64,000 bases of DNA, taken from Tubulanus polymorphus (lineage: Eukaryota > Nemertea > Palaeonemertea > Tubulaniformes > Tubulanidae). Numbering within the stretch: position 1 is the stretch's first letter; each line of letters opens with the position of its first letter. The notes below the pieces were generated by a model, which was not told where the DNA came from, ran no database searches, and worked only from the letters and a program-made list of their open reading frames with translations. Of the stretch, positions 54,063 to 64,000 are shown in pieces. The position numbers were made by a program, and so were the translations under genes. The stretch is from NCBI RefSeq assembly GCF_964204645.1, contig NC_134025.1:30968001-31032000 (forward strand), in the 5' to 3' direction.

Positions 54063-56635
54063 ATCACATTCTAAGATGTTACTATTTCATTCAGTGAAAA
54101 TCTCTGAACTGCATAAAATAATGAGATCTTAAACGGGATTATTAATTAATAACCTGAGTGTAACTTATCATAAGATAAATTGACCCTCAGTTTATCAGAG
54201 GTTTATACGTACTTTAAGTTAACAACAATAGTTACGACTTGATCAACTTGACTTAAACGAACTTAAACTTAAACTAAACTTGACTTAAATCAACTGGAAC
54301 GAATTAAATTTAAAACAGCGAAAATTATTAAAATGACTTAACAAAAACTAACTAATCTAAACTAAGGCTAACTTGAAACACACTAGTGATTAAATATTAA
54401 ACATCATGCTCACAATTTAACAAATCCCAGTTCAACAGTTGTGCAATTGTATGTATTTAAATTCTTGTATCCAAATCCAACTGTGGAAATGAGTACGGTT
54501 TTGTATGGAACGAAATAAATAAAATAAAAAAATATTGAGTGTATTTTTTATATGATGTTTTCAGCGACATATTTTGTTATGATGACAACAAATTAGCTTT
54601 GATTTATTTCATTTCCAAAAATACTATAGATTATCATTACGTTCAAAGACTAGTTTCGAAAAAGCCGAGATGACGTCCAATAAAAATAATAACATGACTG
54701 CTAGCATTAAGGCTAGAGGAAGTTCTGATTCAAAGATAGTATTGGACTTTACTACTATTTGTATATTGTGCAGGAAAATAAAGTTTGTTGTTACTGTTTG
54801 TACTACAAGTGGTTGTATTATTATATCTATCTGATGTCATTGAACTAATAATCTGACACGCCACCTAGTAGTGATTTTCTGAATCTACGCTTCAATAATC
54901 TACGTCAATATCATACGTCGAGATGCTGAAAATATCATATGAAAAATACACTTGCACTTTTTTTTTTTTATTTGTCGCATTCCATTATTGTGAAATACCG
55001 ACTGAAAATGAGTGCATTTTCTGTTGTTAGTAGAAAACTGAAAATAAAACTATAAGAAAAAAGGTAAAGAAAGTATGAGAAAAAGTTCTCAATCACATTT
55101 CATATTTACTAAGCCTATATCAACTACGAGTAAAAGCTCTTTATGCGTGCACTATATACAACATGGGCCTTTTATATAACCACTATTTATATCTGTGTTG
55201 TGGACCACGTAATTGTGTCAAAGAGTATTCGGTGATAAAACCTGGACCTTCAGTTATTCCATTCTCATGAAATCACTGGGGTTCGAATATACACAGTGAT
55301 AGTCGAATAAAGAATATTTCATCAAATTGATCTTTTAGTATAAAACATTGTTCTAAAAGAATATATACACATTACATAGTTTTAAAATATATACAAATTA
55401 AATAGTTTTTAAAATATATAGAAATGAAATAGTTTTTAAAATTTAAACAAATAAAAAGATACTTTTAGATAAAATATATACAAATAAAACAGTTTAAAAA
55501 GATACTTTGAGATAAAATATATACAAATAGAATAATATTCACATAAAATTGTTTTTAGATATCATAGGTATTTTAAAATTCAGAAATAAAATAGTCACTT
55601 TAATGGATTAAAATTCAAATAAAATAGTTTTTAGATATCATAGGTATTTTAAAATTCAGATATAAAATAGTAACTTTAATAGATTAAAATTCAGATAAAA
55701 AAGTTAAATTAAAATTGAAATAATTTAAAATCGTTTCTAGAATAGTCTTAAGATACGTGTAAAATTGTTTTTAGAATTATTTTAGAATTACTAGTTTAGA
55801 AGTATCAATGAAATTGTTTTCAGATATGAATATTTCAAAAATTAATACAAGAATAGTTTTAGATGGATCACCTCGATCAATCACAATATCGAACCAAACC
55901 CCACAAGACCTGTAATCAATCAGTGAAAGAATCAAATAATAGTAATAATAATTCATATGAGATATGATTTTGGGCAATAGTAAAAACGAAACCAGGAAAA
56001 TAATTGATCATATAATTGATGAGACATGTATTCCAAAAACCGCAAATAATTTTGAGAACGGGAATAAAATCTTTGACAAGAAATGGAATAGGAAAAGTTC
56101 AAACTGAAGGACTCAAAATTTAGGAATTTAAAATCTAAAACTGGAACCACAAAAATTACAATATTAACTGTCTTAGAAATCTATTAATGATGCTGGTAGG
56201 ATTTTGTGACCTCTTAACAACAATAATTGCAAAGTGGCTGAGAAACTACAAGTAGCCTCTTAGCATGTAATAAATTAGTAGGTTACTGGTATGTCACATA
56301 CTTTGATACAACTTATGCCGTTTTTGGGGACCAAGGAAGCACCTGAGAACCTGATCTGATTAACTGCAATATGAATGATAGACCTCTTGAAAACAACTTC
56401 ATCCTCGATTTCTTAAATCTATTGATAATTCACTCTCAACAGCCTTAATCTGACGTGTGTTTTATGCATTGCTCGCCTACATGGAAACAATTCCACGCTC
56501 TATCAACCATATTTCAATTGCTAAACGCAATTCCTGCAATTTAGACCCCAATCGAGGACCAGGAGTTACTTTATCAGAGCAGTGTCTATTACTGAGTTGC
56601 TCGATTGTTATGTACTTAACAACTTTCCTTTTAGA
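54063..56635. other. Gene-free AT-rich stretch
   Basis: Contains simple AACTTAAACTTAAAC-like sequence near 54230-54300 and a possible MITE at about 54428-54500 (CAGTTCAACAGTTGTG and CCAACTGTGGAAATG). An AT-rich array of AAAATATATACAAATAAAA and TTTTAGATATCATAGGTATT phrases lies at 55320-55720. No gene is supported. Confidence 0.45.
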
Positions 56636-56800
56636 CCATCTCCTCTATCATATCTCTCTAAACTCCTCTCTCTCATATCTCTCTAAACTCCTCTATCATA
56701 TCTACCTAACTCCTCTCTCATATCTCCATAAACTCCTCTATCATATCTCCATAAACTCCTCTATCATATCTCCATAAACTCTCATACCTCCCTGAACCTC
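56636..56800. repeat. CTCCTCTATCATATCTCTCT minisatellite
   Basis: Seven or so copies of a 20-24 bp pyrimidine-rich unit (CTCCTCTATCATATCTCCAT and variants). Confidence 0.8.
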
Positions 56801-57425
56801 CTCTCTCATATGCCTTATTGATTTCAACAAGAGATGCAGATTAATCTAACAAGAGTCTTAAAATCAAATCTTCATCCTGGTGGTCGTTAGGATAAGTAGA
56901 GATCAATATCAATCAATAAAACCTGATCATTGAAGTGATTACGACTAATTCTCTAGTCCAAGATCTTTATTTTATTCTTTTTTTATCAAAGATTTGGATT
57001 TATCATTGCATTTTTGCAGATTTTAGCATGTTCAATTAAGAACTCGTAAATTCATGGATTGATCACTGATCCAGTGAACTTTCACACCCAAGAAATGTAA
57101 TGAAATTGATTACCGTAGTCTTTGCTGTGGTTTCCTTTCTTGTGCAATTTTTAATCCAGACAATCTCACGTATATAAATATATATTCCTTTTCCTTATGA
57201 GTAAACATTTTAAATCCCTCCGATCACATGTGAAGGATTTCCCTCCGTTGTTGAGCATTAGATATTAACATTTCAATCATTCAAGTTTTCGCGTCATATT
57301 AAATTAATCTTTAATTCTGTAATTAGAAAAACAAATTTGTTAATAATGATATAATGGTTTTACACTTGACGTATAAACGTCATAGTATTTGTGGGGAGGG
57401 GGCAACATGGAACATTGAACAATCT
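56801..57425. other. Gene-free stretch
   Basis: AT-rich sequence with no repeat, RNA gene or coding region that I can recognise. Confidence 0.4.
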
Positions 57426-57427
57426 GT

Positions 57428-57600
57428 TTCAATGTAGTTTCCTAAGGAATCGCATTATGTGAAACATAGCTGTTCCTTCTCCATGTTATTTTCAGCTTCA
57501 TAAGGAAATGCATTATGTGTGAAACATAGCTATTCCTTCTCCATGTTCCGGTAAAGTTCGATAAGGAATCACATGTGAATCATAGCTGTTCCTTTTGATT
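57428..57600. repeat. Three-copy tandem repeat with AAGGAA...TTCCTT arms
   Basis: Three copies of roughly 60-70 bp: AAGGAATCGCATTATGTG, AAACATAGCTGTTCCTTCTC, CATGTT. Each can fold through AAGGAA and TTCCTT. Confidence 0.8.
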
Positions 57601-57744
57601 TGAAAAATCCACCTTTTTTAAACTCCATAGGAGTTATTGTAGGAATTGATTCCCTGAATATCCCAAAAGAGATTTACAACGGCCGACCATAGCATTAGAA
57701 TAGATGTCTCCTAAGAAGGCTACTGCCACAATCAGGTGGTATGG

Positions 57745-58435
57745 ATGGTTATTGCTGCAAAGTAGTGGCAAGGATGGTAAATGCTTCAGCATCGTGAGAA
57801 GCAAAATGAACCTTAATGATTAAGGTATTGTAATGGAAGTAGTAGCAAGGATGGTAACTGCTTCAGCATCGTGAGAAGCAAAATCAACCTTAATGATTAA
57901 GGTATTGTAATGGAAGTAGTGGCAAGGATGGTAACTGCTTCAGCATCGTGAGAAGCAAAATGAACCTTAATGATTAAGGTATTGTAATGGAAGTAGTAGC
58001 AAGGATGGTAAATGCTTCAGCATCGTGAGAAGCAAAATCAACCTTAATGATTAAGGTATTGTAATGGAAGTAGTGGCAAGGATGGTAACTGCTTCAGCAT
58101 CGTGAGAAGCAAAATCAACCTTAATGATTAAGGTATTGTAATGGAAGTAGTAGCAAGGATGGTAACTGCTTCAGCATCGTGAGAAGCAAAATGAACCTTA
58201 ATGATTAAGGTATTGTAATGGAAGTAGTAGCAAGGATGGTAAATGCTTCAGCATCGTGAGAAGCAAAATCAACCTTAATGATTAAGGTATTGTAATGGAA
58301 GTAGTAGCAAGGATGGTAACTGCTTCAGCATCGTGAGAAGCAAAATCAACCTTAATGATTAAGGTATTGTAATGGAAGTAGTAGCAAGGATGGTAAATGC
58401 TTGAGCATCGTGAGAAGCAAAATGAATCTTAATGA
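57745..58435. repeat. 77-bp minisatellite with perfect palindrome
   Basis: About nine copies of a 77-bp unit with CAAGGATGGTAACTGCTTCA, GCATCGTGAGAAGCAAAAT and the palindrome ACCTTAATGATTAAGGT. Variable sites (AACTGC/AAATGC, AATGAAC/AATCAAC, GTAGTAG/GTAGTGG) recur in a patterned order, indicating multi-unit duplication. Confidence 0.93.
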
Positions 58436-58878
58436 ATATGGGGTGGAACAAAAATGGTGTGGAACACAGTGGGACGTACAGTCAAAAAAAAGAAATAAAT
58501 AAATGATATAAAATGTATATGAATGAGATGATGGATAAAAATTCCTTTCATCCAAAAAATAAATAAATTGATGAAATGATAATGAATTTTTTTTAAATTT
58601 TTATCTTTTTGAATTTTTTTGGAGATAAACCGTAAAACTCCATAAAATCCATATTTACAAGGCTGGTTTTTATTTTTTTTCATATTTTTTTTCAAATAAA
58701 AATAAGGAAGGACTGCACGCCCACTGGTTCAAGGAGTGTTGACAGATATTTAACACTGCGCAACCTGCAGATCGACGAAGGAGGAAGGGAAAACTGAGTT
58801 TCAAGAAGTGCCGATCTGCAGACGTGCTGGGCTGATGTTGTTGCCCGGGTGATGGCGAGTGAAGGGGCTGATATTATA
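58436..58878. other. Downstream flank of minus-strand gene
   Basis: AT-rich, with runs of T and A. Probably 3' UTR of the minus-strand gene that ends at 58879. TTTATT at about 58497, the inverse of AATAAA, could be its poly(A) signal. Confidence 0.35.
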
Positions 58879-59747
58879 TTATTGTGTTCGCCGACGTTTT
58901 ACAAATTGATATTTTCCTTTAAAGGCCCCTTCAACATCGCGGAGCATTCTTATTGGATCTTTATACTCGATGTTTCTTGACCAACCAGGGCCGCGCGCGA
59001 TGAGCTCGACAGCGGGGGAAGGTGGTGGCCCCGCTGGAGCGCCCGATGTCGATGCCTGGGCGGGCGTATTATCATTTTCGTAATCATCATCACTTTCTTC
59101 ATCTTCAAGTCTTCTTTTTCTATTTCTTGTATTATTTGATCTAGTTGTCGAAGTTGTAGTAGTACTAGTCGCAGTTGAAGTAGGTGGTCGTGGTCGTCTT
59201 TTCTTAGTAGTGGTAGTAGTGGTAGTAGTAGTAGAATTAGTAGTAGTTGCAGGTGGTTGTCGTGGTCGTCGTGGTGGTCTTATATCATCGCGAGGTGGTG
59301 GTGTTGCGGGCCCTGGTGGTGTCGCTCCAGGAGTGGCGAATTCCTCCTCATCACTGCTCGCCTCCTCAAAATTTGGTTGCGGAAGTGGGGGAGGACGAGC
59401 TGCACGTTTGCCTTTTTTTTTTGATTTCGGACGCCCCGAACCTATTGTGTAATCTATATCTCTTGTATTTTGACGGGGCGACCGACGCAGTGAAGGCGTC
59501 TGAAGCTGTGGCGCCTCTGTCGGGGTCACCACTGCAGGGGCGACCTCCTGCTCCACATTTACGGGAGAAGCAGGGTCCACCTCCTGCAAAGGAACCAACT
59601 CAAATGGTGGAATTACTTTAGGAGGAGTTGGCTCCTTAGGCCCGCAGATATTGGAAACGCACCTTTTTAAAACGTTTTTAAATGCTGGAAGTGCTCTGCG
59701 GGCTGCTTCAGACTGATCTTTCTTTAGATTTTCAATTATATCCAAAT
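58879..59747 (-). CDS. Terminal exon of an unidentified basic, low-complexity protein
   Basis: An acceptor (TTTTTTTTTTCATTCCAG) is followed by about 289 open residues to a TAA at 58879-58881. The sequence begins with a helical segment (DLDIIENLKKDQSEAARRAL), then Pro-rich stretches, a basic patch (GRPKSKKKGKRAARPPP), poly-Thr runs, Arg/Lys clusters (KKRRPRPP, RKRRLEDEESDDDYEND) and a more ordered end (GPGWSRNIEYKDPIRMLRDV, KGKYQFVKRRRTQ). It is much more GC-rich than its surroundings. The exon enters with one base needed from an upstream exon that I could not place. Several nuclear-localisation-like clusters suggest a nuclear or DNA-binding role, which is inference. It could be a host gene or part of a transposon. 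Confidence 0.55.
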
Positions 59748-61849
59748 CTGGAATGAAAAAAAAAAACATTAAGGATCATGCATATTACACATAAATGACA
59801 AGTTCGCATATGATTATCATATTTGTAAATAGTAACCTATAAAATAATGCAGTTATCCAATAGGTGAATGTGATGTGATGGAAAAAACGAAGAGAGTTGG
59901 GTAAGAAGGGTCATTTGAACGTTTGAAAGCGATCGTAAGCTTATTTTGCGAGAAGTGATCATGTCACTGGTTGTACGATACGGTTGTACAACTAACTCCG
60001 TTGTAACTACACTTTTAACCGCTTTCATGATTTGCATCATCCATTACATAATAACGATAAGTCGACAGTATATCATCAGTGAGGCTGATGATTGAATCTT
60101 TCAATACACATTTTATAAAGGTATTTTTATGTCTTATATACTTACATATTTCAGAACCAACCCTGTACGTGGACGGGTACACTTTTGTTAATTCATTAAT
60201 GGAACTACTGATTGTAATAAATTACATCCTACCATTACCTTGACAATCAATTTTGGTAGCAAATCATGAATCAAAAATACACTTGATTTTTTTTTCTGGG
60301 GTGATGACGTACCAGGTTCCAGGTGACAAAAACTATACATTATAATGAATGGAATTGTTACCCATGACCCTGGTTTCAAAATCTGGGAACCTCTTTGGAA
60401 TAACACGCATGATAACTTTTCATTTATCAACCAATTGAAATGGAAACTTTGCAACGATAAAAGATCTAATTTAAAACAACAGATGTCGCGCTGTATCAAC
60501 AAAAAATTAATCGATAATTCCTTTTATTCAGTAATTACTTTTCGAATGGACGAGTGAAAAATGTGTCCAAACTTCAGAAATGTATTCAATTATTTTGCAG
60601 AACACTTTTTTATTGCATATAGGGCCACACTCCATCCACGGTAAGTGGGAGAACTTGCATTTCATTTCCTCTGAACATGAGGCAAGTGTGTACATATTAT
60701 ATTTTCTTCTGAATTTTCTCAAAAATGAAGATAAAAATATGACTGATTTTTTAATATTTTATTGTTTAAACTATTTACAGCATGAATTAAAACAGAAAAA
60801 CGACACAAATAATTTCACTTCGCTGAATCTAAAACCAGTAAAAACCATTTCACACAATACTGCCCGCTACTGCACCTTCAGAAACAACACTCACTACAAA
60901 TAAAAAACATTCATTTTGAAGAACAATATTTAACTATAACCATAAATGGCTGTAATTCATTATTCCCAATAGAATATTCATTGTCAGCAATAGGCCTATC
61001 GGTACTCCACATATTCATTACATAACTCACCTAGAATGTATAATTCATCGTACAGCAGCCATTCATTTATTCAGATCAACAAAATTCCATGCACAACCAT
61101 TTCAGCTGATATTCATCATACAGTAGCCTCCGCCTAATCCGCTACAGTTTGGCACCTTCTATTTTTTACCTTATTAGGCACCGGTTTTTAAGAATTGCAA
61201 AAATCAATTGATGAAAAGATTTATTGAGCCTAATAGCGGTCAAAATTATCAAGTTCTTTGTATTTTATACAATCTGATTAGATTTTAGATTTTTAATTAT
61301 TAGCTCATTTTCTAATTATAATTACCCATATAATTCATATTTCTGACCGTAGACATGGAATATTCCATTGTCAGCTGTTAGCTGAGGGGTATATACCCGA
61401 TTTGTTCATTTTGATACAAGAAATTTAGGGGGTTATCAAATAAATAGGTCACCGATTATAATTTATGCAAATTAGCTCATTTCCATAGGACGTCACTTTC
61501 AGTAAGAAAAATTACCACCAAAATTTTCCAAGGGTCAAACCCTACAAACTTCATGTTTCTTTATCCCGCAACATTTTCCTCCGATTCAGTTCACTTGTGA
61601 TGTCCTTGCATAATGGAAATTATGACCAGTCATGCGTGTGCATTAATAGAACATAAGGCCTAATCACGAACAGTTAAAATACATAAAGATGTTCTTATGT
61701 TTTTATGTATTTTTCCTAACAGAGATAGAAGGTTGATAGTACATACATGTATTCTATAATATAGGCGAACAGCCGTTACAGTTTACCGGTTCAGGCAGAG
61801 AACAAACGGAAATGAAGTGAACATTTATGGGATATGGGAAGCGTTCTGG
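59748..61849. other. Stretch without assignable gene
   Basis: Upstream exons of the minus-strand gene may lie here; one open segment (59837-60040 minus, MMQIMKAVKSVVTTELVVQP) is possible but unsupported. 60825-60900 has a diverged copy of the 62.5-kb repeat (TGCACCTTCAGAAACAACAC). Otherwise AT-rich. Confidence 0.35.
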
Positions 61850-62095
61850 GAAACCAGGTCATCATGGATTTGAACCTGTACATTACCATTGTGTCCCCGG
61901 CAAGACACTTATCCTCATTTCCTCTCTCCACCCAGAAGTAAATTGGTACCTGGCCCGATAGAGGACCCCTGAGCGCCTAGCGGCTGCTCGGATGTTACTT
62001 CACCCCGGAGACTATTAAATGGCTGCGGCAATAAAACCGAAAAAGTAAAGCGCTCTGAGCAGCATCTGGATTTAGGGCTTTATTAGACACATAAT
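61850..62095 (+). mobile_element. SINE-like dispersed repeat
   Basis: About 245 bp with phrases typical of SINE bodies in marine invertebrates: GGCAAGACACTTATCCTCAT, AAATTGGTACCTGGCCCGAT and AAGTAAAGCGCTCTGAGCAG. It is higher in GC than its flanks. The tRNA-like head is weak (ATTTGAACCTGT). Assignment is by remembered pattern, not by search. Confidence 0.5.
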
Positions 62096-62499
62096 ATTAT
62101 TATTTTTATTATCATCGAACAGAGCAATACCATAAAAGGCAAAACATAAAAACAACATTACATCTTTATTCCATCGAATTGAACAGATTATACCAGATAT
62201 AGACCATCTACCAGTTTAAGCGAAGTCTACAGTATCATTAAGGGCAAAAAATCCAATAAAATGCGATACATTTGAAAATATGTTTTTGTAAAATGAATTT
62301 TAACCGAATTTTAGTTCGAAAAATTGTGATATTTCCTTCGAGTACTGTACATTTCCCTATATGGTTTTTGCTAAGTAAGTCTAATTCATTTTCATTTCAT
62401 CACAAACAGAAAATGGACACGAAAAATTTCATTCAAATTTCTTCTGTATTTTCTGTATTTTCATCATCAATCAAAAAAACTTAAACTTTTACTTTCAGA

Positions 62500-63015
62500 A
62501 ACAACCGCCAGGGGTAAGATCCATTTCACTCGACACTATTCGCACCTGTACCTTCAGAAACAACCGCCAGGGGTAAGATCCATTTCACTCGACACTACCC
62601 GCACCTGTACCTTCAGAAACAACCGCCAGGGGTAAGATCCATTTCACTCGACACTACCCGCACCTGTACCTTCAGAAACAACCGCCAGGGGTAAGATCCA
62701 TTTCACTCGACACTACCCGCACCTGTACCTTCAGAAACAACCGCCGGGGTAAGATCCATTTCACTCGACACTACCCGCACCTGTACCTTCAGAAACAACC
62801 GCCAGGGGTAAGATCCATTTCACTCGACACTACCCGCACCTGTACCTTCAGAAACAACCGCCGGGGTAAGATCCATTTCACTCGACACTACCCGCACCTG
62901 TACCTTCAGAAACAACCACCAGGGGTAAAAACCATTTCACGTGACACTGTCCACTACTGTACCTTCAGAAACAACCATCAGGGGTAAAAACCATTTCAGA
63001 CGACACTGTTCACTA
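62500..63015. repeat. 59-bp minisatellite
   Basis: About eight to nine copies of a 59-bp unit: CCTTCAGAAACAACCGCCAG, GGGTAAGATCCATTTCACTC, GACACTACCCGCACCTGTA. The two right-most copies are diverged (AACCATCAGGGGTAAAAACC). A single related copy is at about 60840. Confidence 0.95.
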
Positions 63016-63469
63016 CTGCAACTTCATACAATCAAATCCATTCACTACAAATTACAGTAAGATTTTTATCTATAAAAATCAAACATCATTAAACAGCGAA
63101 CAATAAACGATATTTAGAATTAGGCCTATTTCACATGAATTCATTAAGTATTTCAAATAAGTCACTACTTACCCTTCAAGTATGGAATTATTCAGTGGAA
63201 TAATTCACTATAAATACAGCTGCAGCCGTTTACAGAAAAAACAATATGAAATGTCACTGTCGAACTTGTAAGGTGTAAAACAGGATAGACCTAGATAAAT
63301 GTCAGGCCTGGATAACGGTAGAGGAAATACTTTTTACTTTAAGAAAATAAAAGAATTCTGAAAAATAAAACATTAAGTCAAAGGGTAGGCCTATCTGAAG
63401 ACATCCTCGCTTGCCAGGGGTCCGGTATCACTCCCGAACTCGCTTCCACCAGCGCTCCCTGGCCTCACG

Positions 63470-63660
63470 ACGCGTGATTTCATTACTGGCGCCGTTGCGC
63501 ATGACGTCATATATCGATTTGCAAAATACTTCCTTGTTCGGAAAAATTCGCTGATTGGTCCATTTAAATGGAAAACCAACAGAAGTCTACTGTCGTTTGT
63601 TACAAGCGCTGTGATTGGTACGACCGGATTCTGGTCGGCTAGTAACGACTCCAACGACTC
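63470..63660 (-). promoter_or_regulatory. Candidate promoter with CRE and CCAAT boxes
   Basis: A GC-richer island in AT-rich DNA carries a perfect CRE (TGACGTCA, 63502-63509) and two ATTGG pentamers (63554-63558, 63614-63618), that is, CCAAT on the minus strand. They could drive a minus-strand transcript ending with the 58.9-kb exon. The open frame at 63391-63654 shows no domain. Confidence 0.35.
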
Positions 63661-63722
63661 GTGAGGTCAAGGGGTTCGGGGAACAGCTTTAGCTTAGTAG
63701 GTTCGAATCCCTTGACGGGTGA
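63661..63722 (+). other. tRNA-like B-box fragment
   Basis: GTAGGTTCGAATCCCTTGAC resembles a tRNA T arm and B box. No matching D arm or acceptor stem is present, so it is at most a tRNA fragment or SINE remnant. Confidence 0.35.
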
Positions 63723-63794
63723 AGATGATCTGAAGAAAAGCTAGGAAATTTAATAAAATCTGGTCTCAGAACAAAATGAATCACACAGTTCCGT

Positions 63795-64000
63795 TACTGA
63801 GTAAACTGTCATCCGGATACTGAGTAAACTGTGGTCCGGATGCTGAGTAAACTGTCATCCGGATACTGAGTAAACTGTGGTCCGGATGATGAGTAAACTG
63901 TGGTCCGGATACTGAGTAAACTGTGGTCCGGATGCTGAGTAAACTGTGGTCCGGATACTGAGTAAACTGTGGTCCGGATGCTGAGTAAACTGTGGTCCGG
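63795..64000. repeat. 23-bp minisatellite reaching the window edge
   Basis: Nine copies of a 23-bp unit (GAGTAAACTGTGGTCCGGATGCT) continue past the right end. Two sites vary in register between copies (GTCATCC/GTGGTCC and ATACT/ATGCT). Confidence 0.95.

Noticed and set aside
60345-60903. Two plus-strand open frames of 70 and 107 codons
   Set aside because: Composition is that of AT-rich noncoding DNA and no family is recognisable.
63391-63654. 87-codon minus-strand open frame as a gene
   Set aside because: No domain or splice sites. The CRE and CCAAT motifs within it fit a regulatory segment better.

Overview
This window looks like nuclear DNA of an invertebrate animal. Genes are split into many exons with GT-AG introns, codon use is AT-rich, and the recognisable proteins are animal or general eukaryotic: a Cys-loop anion-channel subunit, proteasome ATPase Rpt2/PSMC1, spliceosome factor CWC22, a large double-propeller WD40 protein and a small DMAC1-like mitochondrial membrane protein. 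A marine bilaterian such as a lophotrochozoan or invertebrate deuterostome fits the gene content and the SINE/MITE style, but the species cannot be settled from sequence alone. No bacterial operon, CRISPR array or virus was seen.

The left half (1-36 kb) carries the genes. The 3' exons of a glycine/glutamate-receptor-like subunit (+, 496-2120) are followed by PSMC1 (-, 3385-6913) and CWC22 (+, 7860-17874), which are head to head across about 950 bp. CWC22 converges on a roughly 37-exon WD40 gene (-, 19419-33817). That gene is head to head with a two-exon DMAC1-like gene (+, 34844-35462), with a tRNA-Asp(GTC) gene between them. Introns and spacers are full of roughly 100-170 bp palindromic MITE-like elements, some abutting or nested, fold-back elements, tRNA-derived SINE-like pieces and minisatellites. 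CWC22 is unusual: tandem repeats occur in several introns, in the coding sequence of a huge RS-like tail of about 1,110 residues, and in the 3' untranslated region.

The right half (36-64 kb) is gene-poor and dominated by tandem repeats. The main block (about 41.7-49 kb) is a composite satellite in which about 20 monomers of a 153-bp family alternate in blocks with about 18 monomers of a roughly 158-bp family, joined by reused junction and spacer sequences and flanked by decayed monomers. Separate arrays with periods near 70, 19, 62, 77, 59 and 23 bp surround it. A set of exon-like modules with reused splice donors lies at 39.7-41.0 kb (-). One probable terminal coding exon of an unidentified basic, low-complexity protein (-, 58879-59747) is present. 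A CRE/CCAAT-containing segment near 63.5 kb may be a promoter.

The strongest things to follow up are the pore substitutions in the channel subunit, the expanded CWC22 tail, the satellite's higher-order organisation and 51-codon open frame, the exon-like module array, and the fold-back family with a hammerhead-like core.
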